64,000 nt of DNA, from assembly GCF_002591975.1 (NCBI RefSeq), contig NZ_NVQE01000007.1, forward strand, positions 112,240 through 176,239. The letters run 5' to 3'. This document shows, piece by piece, positions 34,480 to 43,419 of the stretch. Origin of the DNA: Mycobacterium neglectum. Its GTDB lineage: Bacteria > Actinomycetota > Actinomycetes > Mycobacteriales > Mycobacteriaceae. Below the pieces are notes generated by a model, which saw only the letters and a list, made by a program, of their open reading frames with translations, did no database searches and was not told the DNA's origin. The translations under genes were made by a program, and so were the position numbers. Each line of letters starts with the position of its first letter. Position 1 is the first letter of the stretch.

Positions 34480-36108
34480 TCATCCCTCCGCGGAGTCGAG
34501 TCCGAGAATTTTGACCGTCTCGGCACGCATCTCGACTTTGCGCACCTTACCGGTGACCGTCATCGGGAACTCGTCGACGACGTGGACATACCGCGGGATC
34601 TTGTAGTGGGCCAGCTTGCCGGTCGCGAAGTCGCGCAGGGCCCGCGCGTCGAGCGCGCCCGTGCCCGGCTTCATCCGCACCCACGCGCAGATCTCCTCGC
34701 CGTACTTCTCGTCGGGGACACCGATGACCTGCGCGTCGTCGACGTCGGGATGGGTGTACAGGAACTCCTCGATCTCGCGCGGATAGATGTTCTCGCCGCC
34801 GCGGACCACCATGTCTTTGATGCGGCCCACGATGTTGCAGTAGCCGTCGTCGCGCATGACGGCCAGATCACCGGTGTGCATCCAGCCGTCATCGTCGATC
34901 GACTCCGCCGTCTTGGCCTCGTCCTCCCAATAGCCGATCATCACCGAGTAACCGCGCGTACAGAATTCACCGGTCTGCCCGCGTTCGACGACCTCACCGG
35001 TTTCGGCGTCGACGATCTTGATCTCGACGTGCGGATGGGCCCGGCCGATCGAACTGGTACGCCGTTCGAGGTCGTCGTCGATGCGCGTCTGACACGACAC
35101 CGGCGACGTCTCGGTCATCCCGTATGCGATGGCGAGTTCCGACATGTTCATGTCGCTCATACAGCGCTTCATGACCTCGACGGGGCAGACCGATCCGGCC
35201 ATGACGCCCGTCCGCAGCGACGACAGGTCGCGCTGCGCGAGGTCGGGCTGACCGAGCATCGCGATGAACATGGTCGGCACTCCGTAAACGCCTGTACACC
35301 TTTCTTTTTCGATGGCATCCAGGGTCAGCGCCGGATCGAAGGCGGGCGCGGGGATCACGATGGTGGCACCGTGGCTGGTGCACCCCAGATTGCCCATCAC
35401 CATGCCGAAGCAGTGATAGAACGGCACCGGGATGCACAGGCGGTCGGTGGGCTCGAAGTTGATGAGTTCGGTCGTGAAATAGCCGTTGTTGAGGATGTTG
35501 CGATGTGAGAGCGTGGCACCTTTGGGGAAACCGGTTGTGCCCGAGGTGTATTGGATGTTGATCGGCTGGTTGTTGTGCAGCGAGCTCAGTCTCGCACGTA
35601 GCTCGTCGGCGGCGACGGTGTCTGCTTTCTCGACCAGATCGCGCCAGTCGTCGGTACCGAGGTAGATCACCTCCCGCAGTTGCGGCGACTCGGCCCGTAC
35701 CTCGTCGACCATGCTCACGTAATCAGATGTCTTGAACGACGTGGCGGAGATCAACGTGCGGATCCCCGATTGCTTCAGCACGTATGCCAGTTCGTGTGTG
35801 CGGTAGGCCGGATTGATGTTGACCAGGATCGCGCCGATCTTCGCGGTCGCGTACTGCACCATCGTCCACTCGGCGCAGTTCGGCGCCCAGATGCCGACGC
35901 GCTCACCGCGATCGATGCCAAGCGCCATCAGCCCCCGCGCGACCGCGTCGACGTCAGCGTTGAGTTGGGCATACGTCCACCGCCGACCGCTGGCCATGTC
36001 GACCAGTGCGTCGCCGTCGGGGTTGGCTGCCACCGTGCGTTCGAAGTTCTCGCCGATGGTCTCCTCGAGAATCGGTGTGTCGGTCGGACCTGCGTCTTGC
36101 GACTCCAT
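34480..36108 (-). CDS. Acyl-CoA synthetase (FadD35-like)
   Basis: This 542-residue long- or medium-chain acyl-CoA ligase has TSGTTGFPKGATLSHRN, YGMTETSPVS, GYWEDEAKTAE and a catalytic lysine near VTGKVRKVEMR. The arrangement and size (about 545 residues) resemble M. tuberculosis FadD35, but this is a family-level guess. It is divergent from an epoxide hydrolase gene 98 bases away. It activates a fatty or aromatic acid in the cytosol. Confidence 0.93.
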   Translation of the reverse strand: MESQDAGPTDTPILEETIGENFERTVAANPDGDALVDMASGRRWTYAQLNADVDAVARGLMALGIDRGERVGIWAPNCAEWTMVQYATAKIGAILVNINPAYRTHELAYVLKQSGIRTLISATSFKTSDYVSMVDEVRAESPQLREVIYLGTDDWRDLVEKADTVAADELRARLSSLHNNQPINIQYTSGTTGFPKGATLSHRNILNNGYFTTELINFEPTDRLCIPVPFYHCFGMVMGNLGCTSHGATIVIPAPAFDPALTLDAIEKERCTGVYGVPTMFIAMLGQPDLAQRDLSSLRTGVMAGSVCPVEVMKRCMSDMNMSELAIAYGMTETSPVSCQTRIDDDLERRTSSIGRAHPHVEIKIVDAETGEVVERGQTGEFCTRGYSVMIGYWEDEAKTAESIDDDGWMHTGDLAVMRDDGYCNIVGRIKDMVVRGGENIYPREIEEFLYTHPDVDDAQVIGVPDEKYGEEICAWVRMKPGTGALDARALRDFATGKLAHYKIPRYVHVVDEFPMTVTGKVRKVEMRAETVKILGLDSAEG

Positions 36109-36206
36109 CGCCCCATCGTCGCGCCCAAACTGCGCACAGATCGCGAATCGACCGAAATTCGCACACTGCTTGCAGGCTCGGAGCGAAGGGGGTTAAGGAT
36201 GGGGCC

Positions 36207-37340
36207 ATGGGCCAGATCACTCCGTTTCGCATCGCGGTACCCGACGCCGATCTCGACGACTTGCGCGCCAGGCTGGCCCGCACCCGCTGGCCGGACCCCG
36301 AATGCGTCGACGACTGGACCCAGGGCATCCCGCTGGAATACACCCGCAAGCTGGCCGACTACTGGGCCACCGACTACAACTGGCGCGCACGTGAAGAAGC
36401 GCTGAACCGGTTCGACCACTTCACCACCGAAATCGACGGTCTCGACATCCATTTCATCCACCAGCGATCCGCGGTCGAGAACGCCTTCCCGCTGCTGATC
36501 ACCCACGGCTGGCCCGGATCGATCGTCGAGTTTCACAAGGTCATCGAGCCGCTCACCGCGCTCGGGTTCGACGTGGTGTGCCCGTCGCTGCCCGGATACG
36601 GCTTCTCCGCCAAGCCCACCACCACGGGCTGGGGCATCGAGAAGATCGCGACGGCGTGGGACACCCTGATGGGCCGGCTCGGCTACGAGCGCTTCGGCGC
36701 GCAGGGCGGCGACTGGGGTGCAGCCGTGACGACGCAGATCGGGCGCAACGCGGGGCCCCGGAGCCGCTCCGGCGGCGACATCAGCGGCTGCGTGGGGATC
36801 CACCTGAACATGCCGCTCGGCTTCCCGCCCGGCAAACTCGAGAATCCGACCGAGGATGAGAAGCAGGCGCTCGAGCGCGGGCAGTACTACCAGAAATGGG
36901 ATTCGGGCTACTCCAAACAGCAGTCGACCCGACCGCAGACCGTCGGCTACGGGTTGGTGGACTCCCCCGTCGGCCAGCTGGCGTGGATCGTCGAGAAGTT
37001 CTGGTCGTGGACCGACAGCGACGGCGACCCGCAGAACGTGCTGACCCGCGACGAGATGCTGGACAACGTGATGCTCTACTGGCTGAACGCCTCGGCGGCC
37101 TCGTCGGCCCGGCTGTACTGGGAGAGCTTCAACGCATTCGGCAGCTTCGACCGCGTCGAACTGCCCACCGGCGTTGCCGCGTTCCCCCGAGAGATCCTCA
37201 AGGCGCCACGTAGTTGGTGTGAGGCCGGGTACAACATCACCCACTGGACGGACATGCCGCGCGGCGGCCACTTCGCGGCATTCGAACAGCCGGAGCTGTT
37301 CGTCGAGGACGTGCACAAGTTCTTCGCCACCCTGCGCTAG
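36207..37340 (+). CDS. Epoxide hydrolase with N-terminal EHN domain (alpha/beta hydrolase)
   Basis: This 377-residue protein has an N-terminal EHN domain (residues 1-90, with the LDDLRARLARTRWPDPE signature) and an alpha/beta hydrolase core. HGWPGS at 100-105 forms the oxyanion region, D169 in GGDWG is the nucleophile, and a late histidine in GGHFAAFEQP is the general base. It converts an epoxide to a vicinal diol. It is eight bases from an FMO-like gene that might form the epoxide or further oxidise the diol (inference). The start is the ATG at 36207. Confidence 0.93.
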   Translation: MGQITPFRIAVPDADLDDLRARLARTRWPDPECVDDWTQGIPLEYTRKLADYWATDYNWRAREEALNRFDHFTTEIDGLDIHFIHQRSAVENAFPLLITHGWPGSIVEFHKVIEPLTALGFDVVCPSLPGYGFSAKPTTTGWGIEKIATAWDTLMGRLGYERFGAQGGDWGAAVTTQIGRNAGPRSRSGGDISGCVGIHLNMPLGFPPGKLENPTEDEKQALERGQYYQKWDSGYSKQQSTRPQTVGYGLVDSPVGQLAWIVEKFWSWTDSDGDPQNVLTRDEMLDNVMLYWLNASAASSARLYWESFNAFGSFDRVELPTGVAAFPREILKAPRSWCEAGYNITHWTDMPRGGHFAAFEQPELFVEDVHKFFATLR

Positions 37341-37348
37341 GAGATCAG

Positions 37349-38725
37349 ATGCGAACGATCGAGGCCGACTACCTCGTCGTCGGAGCGGGCGCGATGGGGC
37401 TCGCGTTCACCGACACGTTGGTGGCCGAATCGGACGCCACGGTCGTCGTGGTCGATCGCAACGACCAGCCGGGGGGCCACTGGACGACGGCCTATCCGTT
37501 CGTGCGGCTTCATCAGCCGTCGGCCTACTACGGCGTGAACTCTCGGGGTCTTGGCAGCGACACCATCGATCACGGCGGCCTGAACGCCGGCTACTACGAG
37601 CTGGCCAGCGGCGCCGAGGTCTGCGCGTACTTCGACGCGGTGATGCGTCAGCATCTGCTGCCGACGGGCCGGGTGACGTACCTGCCGATGAGCGAGTACC
37701 TCGGCGACGGCAGGGTGCGCACGCTCGGGGGCGACGACATCGCAGTAACCGCCGGCCGGGTCGTCACCACCCACGTCGAGATCATCGTGCCGTCCATGCG
37801 GGGCCCGTCCTATGCCGTCGCCCCCGGCGTCGAGTGCGTCCCGCCCAACGACCTGCCGCGCATCCGCGCCGCCCGCGACAGGTACGTGATCGTCGGCGCG
37901 GGTAAGACCGGCATGGACGCGTGCGTGTGGCTGCTGCGGCACGGCGTCTCGCCGGATCGGCTGACGTGGATCAAGCCCCGCGACTCGTGGATCCTCGACC
38001 GCGCGGCCATCCAGCCCGGGCAGCAGTTCGCCAAGCGCGTGCTGCGAGACTTCTCCGCCCAGCTGAACGCGGTGCTCGAGGCCGAGTCGGTGCCGGACCT
38101 GTTCAGGATTCTCGAGGCCAAGGGGTGCTTGCAGCGCATCGACACCTCGATCGATCCGACGATGTACCGGTGCGCGATCCTGTCGAACGCCGAGATCGAG
38201 GAGTTGCGAAGAATCGACGATGTCGTGCGGATGGGCCGTGTCCAGTCGATCGAGCCGGGCCGGATCACGCTCGAGGGCGGCACGTACGACGTCGACGGCT
38301 CGGTGCTCTACATCGATTGCAGTGCAGACGGTTTCGCGCGCATCGAACCGACAACGGTGTTCACCGACGAGCGCATCGCCCTGCAGGCGGTGCGGACCTG
38401 TCAACCGGCGTTCAGCGCCGCCGTCATCGGCCACGTCGAAGCGACATACTCCGATGACGCGACGAAGAACGCGCACTGCAACCCCGTGCCCTACCCGTCG
38501 GACCCCATCGACTGGTTGCGAATGATGCTGGCGTTCAACAAGAACCAACTTCAATGGTTCACCGACCCGGACATGATGGCGTGGGTCGACGCGTCTCGGC
38601 TCAACGTCTTGCACCACGTCTCCGCGGGTGTCAGCGAGCGGGCCCGGGAGAAGATCATCTCCGTGTTGAACTCCAATATGCCCGTCATCAACGACAAACT
38701 GGAGACGCTGCTGGCACAGGCCTGA
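37349..38725 (+). CDS. FAD/NAD(P)-binding flavin monooxygenase-like protein
   Basis: This 458-residue protein has two Rossmann motifs: VVGAGAMGLAF at the N-terminus (FAD) and IVGAGKTGMDA near residue 180 (NAD(P)). A LHQPSAYYGVNSRGLG segment lies between them, and an AGGAG ribosome site precedes it by eight bases. It is related to FMO/Baeyer-Villiger-type proteins but lacks the exact FxGxxxHxxxW/P fingerprint, so an oxidase or dehydrogenase role is also possible. Co-transcribed with the epoxide hydrolase. Confidence 0.85.
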   Translation: MRTIEADYLVVGAGAMGLAFTDTLVAESDATVVVVDRNDQPGGHWTTAYPFVRLHQPSAYYGVNSRGLGSDTIDHGGLNAGYYELASGAEVCAYFDAVMRQHLLPTGRVTYLPMSEYLGDGRVRTLGGDDIAVTAGRVVTTHVEIIVPSMRGPSYAVAPGVECVPPNDLPRIRAARDRYVIVGAGKTGMDACVWLLRHGVSPDRLTWIKPRDSWILDRAAIQPGQQFAKRVLRDFSAQLNAVLEAESVPDLFRILEAKGCLQRIDTSIDPTMYRCAILSNAEIEELRRIDDVVRMGRVQSIEPGRITLEGGTYDVDGSVLYIDCSADGFARIEPTTVFTDERIALQAVRTCQPAFSAAVIGHVEATYSDDATKNAHCNPVPYPSDPIDWLRMMLAFNKNQLQWFTDPDMMAWVDASRLNVLHHVSAGVSERAREKIISVLNSNMPVINDKLETLLAQA

Positions 38726-38769
38726 TCGCCATTGACTTCAACGGCTGCTCGTGGGCCCGGCGGTGCGGC

Positions 38770-39393
38770 TCAGTCGGGAACGGTTACGCCGAGGGCGAAG
38801 TCGAAGTTCCCCACTCCGTGGCTGGCGAGACCCATGGCGACTAGGCCAGTTCCTTCCAGCCAGTGCGCCATGTTCAACCCGCCGACGTCGAGCGCGCGCA
38901 GATTGAGGCTCTCGATGAACTCCGCCACGCCCGCCTTGGCCTTTGCGTCGTCGCCGGCGATGAAGACGTCCAGCGGCCGGCCCTTGGCCAGGGCGACACC
39001 GAAGATGGTGTTGAAGGCCTTCACCACGCTGGCGCTGGCCGGGGCCGCATTGGCGACTTCCTGCGCGATCGAAGTGTCATCGGCGATGGCCAGCCCGTCG
39101 GCCGCGGAATTGAAGGGGTTGCTGATGTCGACGATGACCTTGCCCGCCAGGGCGTTTCCGTACTGGGTTACCACCGGAACGATATTGGCGTACAACAGGG
39201 CCACGATGACGATGTCCCCGGCGGGGAAGGCGCCGAACTCTCCCGTCGTGGTGCTGCCGCCAAGAGTCTTGGTCAGGTCAGCGGCCTTGGACTGATCGCG
39301 ACCGATGACCTCGACGGTGTTGCCGCCCGCGACCGCCAGCGTGCCGATGGTGCGAGCCATGTTCCCGGTGCCGATGATGCTGATAATGCTCAT
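38770..39393 (-). CDS. NADP oxidoreductase, coenzyme F420-dependent family (FNO-like)
   Basis: This 207-residue protein has an N-terminal IIGTGNMARTIG nucleotide loop, IVDISNPFN and VVKAFNTIFG, as in F420-dependent NADP reductase and related Rossmann reductases. A good AGGAG lies seven bases before the ATG. It is the third gene of a leftward SDR / SnoaL-like / reductase set driven from the region near 40819-40944. It may move hydride between NADPH and F420, or act directly on a small carbonyl. Confidence 0.88.
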   Translation of the reverse strand: MSIISIIGTGNMARTIGTLAVAGGNTVEVIGRDQSKAADLTKTLGGSTTTGEFGAFPAGDIVIVALLYANIVPVVTQYGNALAGKVIVDISNPFNSAADGLAIADDTSIAQEVANAAPASASVVKAFNTIFGVALAKGRPLDVFIAGDDAKAKAGVAEFIESLNLRALDVGGLNMAHWLEGTGLVAMGLASHGVGNFDFALGVTVPD

Positions 39394-39527
39394 GAAATCT
39401 CCTGTCCTTGTTGATGGTTGAAAAGGTTGATTCCTCCGCCTTGAACCCGCGTTGGTGGCGTGTCAGCAAAGTGGATAGTGCGTGGAGTTTGGCGGAAAGT
39501 GACCAAGGAGGGGCACGGCGTTCGCCG

Positions 39528-39950
39528 TCATTCCTCGTTCGTGCGCAGTTCCCAGGGCTGCATGCCGAGTGCATCCGCAAGGTGGCCCTGCATCTGGACG
39601 CCGGCCGGCAGCGGGCGCCACCATATGGTGACCTCGGCGATCTTGCCGTCCGCGTCGAGCCAGATGTGGTCCATCCCGTCGACCACGGTGTCTTCGATCT
39701 GCAGCCGGAAGTACGCGGCGTGGTGCGTCTCTCCGGTGAGGACTTCCTTGTACGTGAGTTGGGCCGCCGCGCCGACCCCTTGCATGGCTTGCAGGACTGC
39801 GTCGCGGCCGGTGAGTGGCTCGTCACTGAGCGGGCCGTACAGCACCACGTCCTCGGCGAGGACGCCGGAAAGAGCGTCTTTGTCTGCGCCGCCGTGCATG
39901 GCGTCGACGAAAAATTCCACGGTGTCGCGGTGGGGGGCGAAGGTGGTCAT
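39528..39950 (-). CDS. SnoaL-like (NTF2 fold) protein
   Basis: This 140-residue protein has an NTF2-like fold: an N-terminal helix (TVEFFVDAMHGG), a GPLSDEPLTGRDAVLQAM segment, and beta strands with aromatic clusters (YFRLQIEDTVVDGMDHIWLD). SnoaL-like proteins are cyclases, isomerases, dehydratases or nonenzymatic ligand binders. It lies between an SDR and an F420-type reductase, in the same orientation. The ATG at 39950 is preferred because the N-terminal helix begins there. Confidence 0.85.
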   Translation of the reverse strand: MTTFAPHRDTVEFFVDAMHGGADKDALSGVLAEDVVLYGPLSDEPLTGRDAVLQAMQGVGAAAQLTYKEVLTGETHHAAYFRLQIEDTVVDGMDHIWLDADGKIAEVTIWWRPLPAGVQMQGHLADALGMQPWELRTNEE

Positions 39951-40083
39951 GGCTACTCCCGTTGTGCTTCTCGCTTGTGGTGACCGAATACCGAACGTCC
40001 ACAACGGATTTCTGAAAACCGGAAGGCCGGTGCACTTGTGCGCTGGTGGCGTGTCCGGGCGACGACGTGTTTGTCGGCAGACA

Positions 40084-40818
40084 CTAGATCGCTGAGGTGC
40101 CGCCGTCGACGACCAACTCCATGCCATTGACATAGCTCGAGTCGTCGGAGGCGAGGAACAACGCGACCGATGCGATCTCCTCGGGACGGCCCATCTTTCC
40201 CCGCGGGATCATGGACTCGAACTGCGCCTTCGTCGGTTCGTCCATCACCTGCTCCAGAATCGGCGTGGCGACCTGGCCGGGGGTCAGCACATTCACCCGA
40301 ATCTTCCTGTCCTTCAACTCGGACACCCAAACCCGTGCGTAAGCGGGAAGCACGGCCTTGCTGGCTGCGTACACACTCCAATCGGGGTAGCCCTTGAGCG
40401 AAGCGTTGGACCCCGTCATGAAGATCGAGCCGCCGTCGTTGAACAGCGGCAGCGCCTTCTGGACCGTGAACAGCGTGCCGCGCGCGTTCAGCGAGAAGGT
40501 GGCGTCGAACTGCGCCTCGGTGATCTCGCCGAGCCTGCCCTGCTCGCCCATCCCGGCACTTGCCCACAACACGTCGATCGAGCCCTTTTCTTGCTTGACC
40601 GTGTCGAACAACCGGTCCAGATCGTCGAGGTTGGCCGAGTCGCCCTGCACGCCGGTCACGTTCCCGCCTATCAGCTCGACGGCGTCATCCACAGCTTGCT
40701 GCCGCCGGCCCGAAATGAAGACGTGAGCACCTTCGTCAACGAACAACTTCGCACCGGCCAGCGCCATCCCGCTCGTCGCGCCGGTGATCACCGCAACCTT
40801 GCCATCGAGCTTTCCCAT
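40084..40818 (-). CDS. Short-chain dehydrogenase/reductase with altered glycine motif
   Basis: This 244-residue SDR has the catalytic Ser and YAASK (Tyr-x-x-x-Lys) pair, but the glycine loop is TGATSGMA rather than TGxxxGIG and the NNAG motif reads ASAG. The ATG at 40818 has GGAG five bases upstream. It is the first gene of the leftward trio, divergent from the TetR at 40945. An exact 16-base repeat lies in the shared promoter region. Confidence 0.92.
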   Translation of the reverse strand: MGKLDGKVAVITGATSGMALAGAKLFVDEGAHVFISGRRQQAVDDAVELIGGNVTGVQGDSANLDDLDRLFDTVKQEKGSIDVLWASAGMGEQGRLGEITEAQFDATFSLNARGTLFTVQKALPLFNDGGSIFMTGSNASLKGYPDWSVYAASKAVLPAYARVWVSELKDRKIRVNVLTPGQVATPILEQVMDEPTKAQFESMIPRGKMGRPEEIASVALFLASDDSSYVNGMELVVDGGTSAI

Positions 40819-40847
40819 GGTCACTCCATTCGTTCGACAGTGCCGAT

Positions 40848-40863
40848 GCTATGTACACCGATC
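40848..40863. promoter_or_regulatory. Putative TetR operator repeat, copy 1
   Basis: The 16-mer GCTATGTACACCGATC occurs here and again exactly at 40902-40917, 54 bases away. It lies between the SDR start (40818) and the tetR start (40945), so it is probably a binding site of that TetR. It has a GTAC half-site and a downstream GTAC at 40867-40870. Confidence 0.65.
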
Positions 40864-40901
40864 TGAGTACTTAACGTATCCCACGAGAGTGGAGGTCGCA
40901 A

Positions 40902-40917
40902 GCTATGTACACCGATC
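40902..40917. promoter_or_regulatory. Putative TetR operator repeat, copy 2
   Basis: This is the second exact copy of GCTATGTACACCGATC. It runs into CGGTAC, giving a near-palindrome GTACA-CCGATCGG-TAC centred at 40915. A TACGAT -10 hexamer at 40933-40938, seven bases before the tetR ATG, would give a leaderless message. The site lies just upstream, where a repressor would block it. Confidence 0.68.
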
Positions 40918-40944
40918 GGTACCCAACTGAGCTACGATGGGCTG

Positions 40945-41559
40945 ATGACGGAGTTGGAGAAAGGGCCGCAAGGCCTGCGCCGCGGCAGGGGCGCACGAGA
41001 GCGCATCCTCGGCGCTTCTCGGCAACTCTTCCGCGAACAAGGCATCAACTGCACCGGCCTGGACCAGCTCTGCGCGGTTGCTCAGGTGTCGAAGCGCACG
41101 TTCTATCAGCACTTCACCAGCAAGGATGAGCTGATCGCCGAGTACCTACGCCGATTCGATCCCGACGTCCTGCCCGAAGTGTTCGACCGCACCGACCTGA
41201 CACCGCGCGAACGGCTCCTCGCTGCCTTCGACATTCACGGGCCCCTGTGCCCGTTCATCGCGGCGGCCGTCGAAATCCGCGACCCCAGCCACCCGGCACG
41301 CATGCACGCCTGCGACTATAAAAAGGCTTTTGCCGCGCGGCTCACCGAAACCGCGCGCGAGGCCGGCGCCACCAACCCAGAACAGCTCGGCGAACAACTG
41401 GCTCTGCTCCTGGATGGCGCCTCGGCCCGCAACCGAGTCCTCAATACCGAAACCTTCGCCACCGCCGCCGCCATCGCAGCCGTCCTCATCGACAACGCCA
41501 TCCCCATCGCAGCGGTCCGCGCTCCCTCGCCTCCTCGGCGCAAGCCTGATCTTCATTGA
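40945..41559 (+). CDS. TetR-family regulator
   Basis: This 204-residue TetR protein has a DNA-binding domain at residues about 15-65 (ARERILGASRQLFREQGI ... VSKRTFYQHFTSKDELI) and a C-terminal ligand domain. It is divergent from the SDR / SnoaL / F420-reductase genes and very likely represses them through the 16-base repeats. It ends nine bases from the convergent ABC exporter gene. Confidence 0.93.
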   Translation: MTELEKGPQGLRRGRGARERILGASRQLFREQGINCTGLDQLCAVAQVSKRTFYQHFTSKDELIAEYLRRFDPDVLPEVFDRTDLTPRERLLAAFDIHGPLCPFIAAAVEIRDPSHPARMHACDYKKAFAARLTETAREAGATNPEQLGEQLALLLDGASARNRVLNTETFATAAAIAAVLIDNAIPIAAVRAPSPPRRKPDLH

Positions 41560-41568
41560 CGGGAGAAA

Positions 41569-43419
41569 TTAGGCCAGCGACTCTTCCCATGCGCGGTGCA
41601 GTGCCGCGTACCGGCCGTCGGTGCGGCCGATCAGGTCCTCAGGCGCACCGTCCTCGATGATGCGGCCGTGCTCGAGCACCAGCACGCGGTCAGCGACCTG
41701 CACCGTGGACAGCCGATGCGCGATGACAAGCGCCGTCCGGTCGGCCAGCACGGTCTCCAGTGCCCGTTGCACCATCCGCTCGCTCGGGATGTCCAGCGAG
41801 GACGTCGCCTCGTCGAGGATCAGCACCGCGGGGTCGGCCAGGAAGGCCCTGGCGAAGGCGACCAACTGCCGCTGACCCGCCGACAGCCGTCCGCCGCGCT
41901 TGGCGACGTCGGTGTCATAGCCCTCGGGAAGCGCGTCGATGAACCGGTCCGCACCGACGGCCCTCGCCGCCGCGACGACCTCATCGTCAGTCGCGTCGGG
42001 CCGGCCGAACCGAATGTTGTCGGCCACGGTGCCGTCGAACATGAAGTTCTCCTGCGTGACCATCACGACGTGGCGACGCAGGTCGGTCTGCGCGAGGTCG
42101 CGTAGGTCAACGCCGTCCAACGTCACCGAGCCCGACGACGGATCATAGAAGCGCGCAATGAGTTTCGCGATCGTCGTCTTGCCCGCCCCGGTGGTACCCA
42201 CGAGTGCGACGGTCTGGCCGGCGGGCACCGTCAAGTCGAGGTCCGGCAGGACGGGCCGCCCGTCGACGTAGGAGAACTGCACATCGTGGAAGGCGATGTC
42301 ACCGCGCACGGTGTCGAGTTCGACGGGCTCCCGCGGGTCCCTGATACCCGGCCGCTCGGCGAGCACGCCCGCCAGTTTCTCCAATGCCGAGGAGGCGGAC
42401 TGGAAGGTGTTGAAGAACTGCGAGATCTCCTGCATCGGCTCGAAGAACATCCGAAGGTAGAGCAGGAACGCCGCCAGCGTGCCGATGGTCATCTCACCGT
42501 GCAGCACCCGGTAGCCGCCGTAGAGCAGCACCACGCCGGTGGTGAGGTTGCCGACCAGTTTCACGCCGGGCATGAAGATCGCGAGCAAGCGGAAGGTCTT
42601 CTCGTTGATCTCGCGGTAGTCGTCGGCGACGTTCTCGAAGATCTCCTGGTTGCGGGGTTCACGGCGGTAGGCCTGCACGGCCTTGATACCGGTCATGGTC
42701 TCGACGAACTGCACGATCACCAGCGCGGCACTCTCACGCACCTTGCGGTAGATCTTGGCCGACTCGTTGCGGAACCACCAGACCAGCGCCACCAGGATCG
42801 GGAAGGCGGCCAGACACATCAGTCCGAGCCGAACATCCAGCGTCACAAGCAGAATGGACGTGCCGATCAGTGTGAGCGCCGCGGTGATCAGGCCGTCGAA
42901 ACCGGTCTCCAGCATGTCCTGGATGGCCTCGACGTCATTGGTGGACCGGCTCACCACACGGCCCGAGGTGTAGCGGTCGTGGAACTTGATATCAAGCCGC
43001 TGGAAATGCCGGAACACCCGGCGCCGCAACTCCAGCAGGACCTTCTGCCCGACGCGGCCCGACCGCCGCAGGAAGAACAACCTGCTGGTGGCCTGCACCA
43101 GCACCACCACGCCCATCGTCGCCACGACCATCATCAGGGTGTGCGCCGAGCCGCCGTCGATGAGCGGTGGAATGCCGCGGTCGATGCCTCGCTGGACCAG
43201 AAGCGGAACGGAAAGGCGCGCAGCGTTTCCCACCACGACGACGAGGGCGAGCAGCGCAAGGGTGCGAGCGTACGGCCGCAGCAGCGACCCGAGCAGCGCG
43301 CGGGCTTCGCGGCGCCGCGGCAGGTTCTCGTCGATCGGCAGGTCGTCGCTCTGATCCTCGTCGAACTTGCCGCGCCATTCCGCGGCGGTCGATGGAGTCG
43401 GCTCATTGACGGTGGTCAT
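41569..43419 (-). CDS. ABC exporter, fused membrane + ATPase half-transporter A
   Basis: This 616-residue half-transporter has six membrane helices (about 50-350) and a C-terminal ATPase: Walker A GTTGAGKTT, Q-loop TQENFMFDG, signature LSAGQ, Walker B VLILDEATS with the catalytic glutamate, and H-loop AHRLST. The start overlaps the stop of the next upstream ABC gene (ATGA), so the two should form a heterodimer. Its own Walker B glutamate is intact, while its signature is altered (LSAGQ instead of LSGGQ). That is the pattern of a subunit whose partner carries the degenerate site. It exports lipids, drugs or peptides. Confidence 0.93.
   Translation of the reverse strand: MTTVNEPTPSTAAEWRGKFDEDQSDDLPIDENLPRRREARALLGSLLRPYARTLALLALVVVVGNAARLSVPLLVQRGIDRGIPPLIDGGSAHTLMMVVATMGVVVLVQATSRLFFLRRSGRVGQKVLLELRRRVFRHFQRLDIKFHDRYTSGRVVSRSTNDVEAIQDMLETGFDGLITAALTLIGTSILLVTLDVRLGLMCLAAFPILVALVWWFRNESAKIYRKVRESAALVIVQFVETMTGIKAVQAYRREPRNQEIFENVADDYREINEKTFRLLAIFMPGVKLVGNLTTGVVLLYGGYRVLHGEMTIGTLAAFLLYLRMFFEPMQEISQFFNTFQSASSALEKLAGVLAERPGIRDPREPVELDTVRGDIAFHDVQFSYVDGRPVLPDLDLTVPAGQTVALVGTTGAGKTTIAKLIARFYDPSSGSVTLDGVDLRDLAQTDLRRHVVMVTQENFMFDGTVADNIRFGRPDATDDEVVAAARAVGADRFIDALPEGYDTDVAKRGGRLSAGQRQLVAFARAFLADPAVLILDEATSSLDIPSERMVQRALETVLADRTALVIAHRLSTVQVADRVLVLEHGRIIEDGAPEDLIGRTDGRYAALHRAWEESLA

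Noticed and set aside
35928..37316. Long minus-strand frame across the epoxide hydrolase
   Set aside because: No recognisable motifs; the plus-strand epoxide hydrolase has a full catalytic set.
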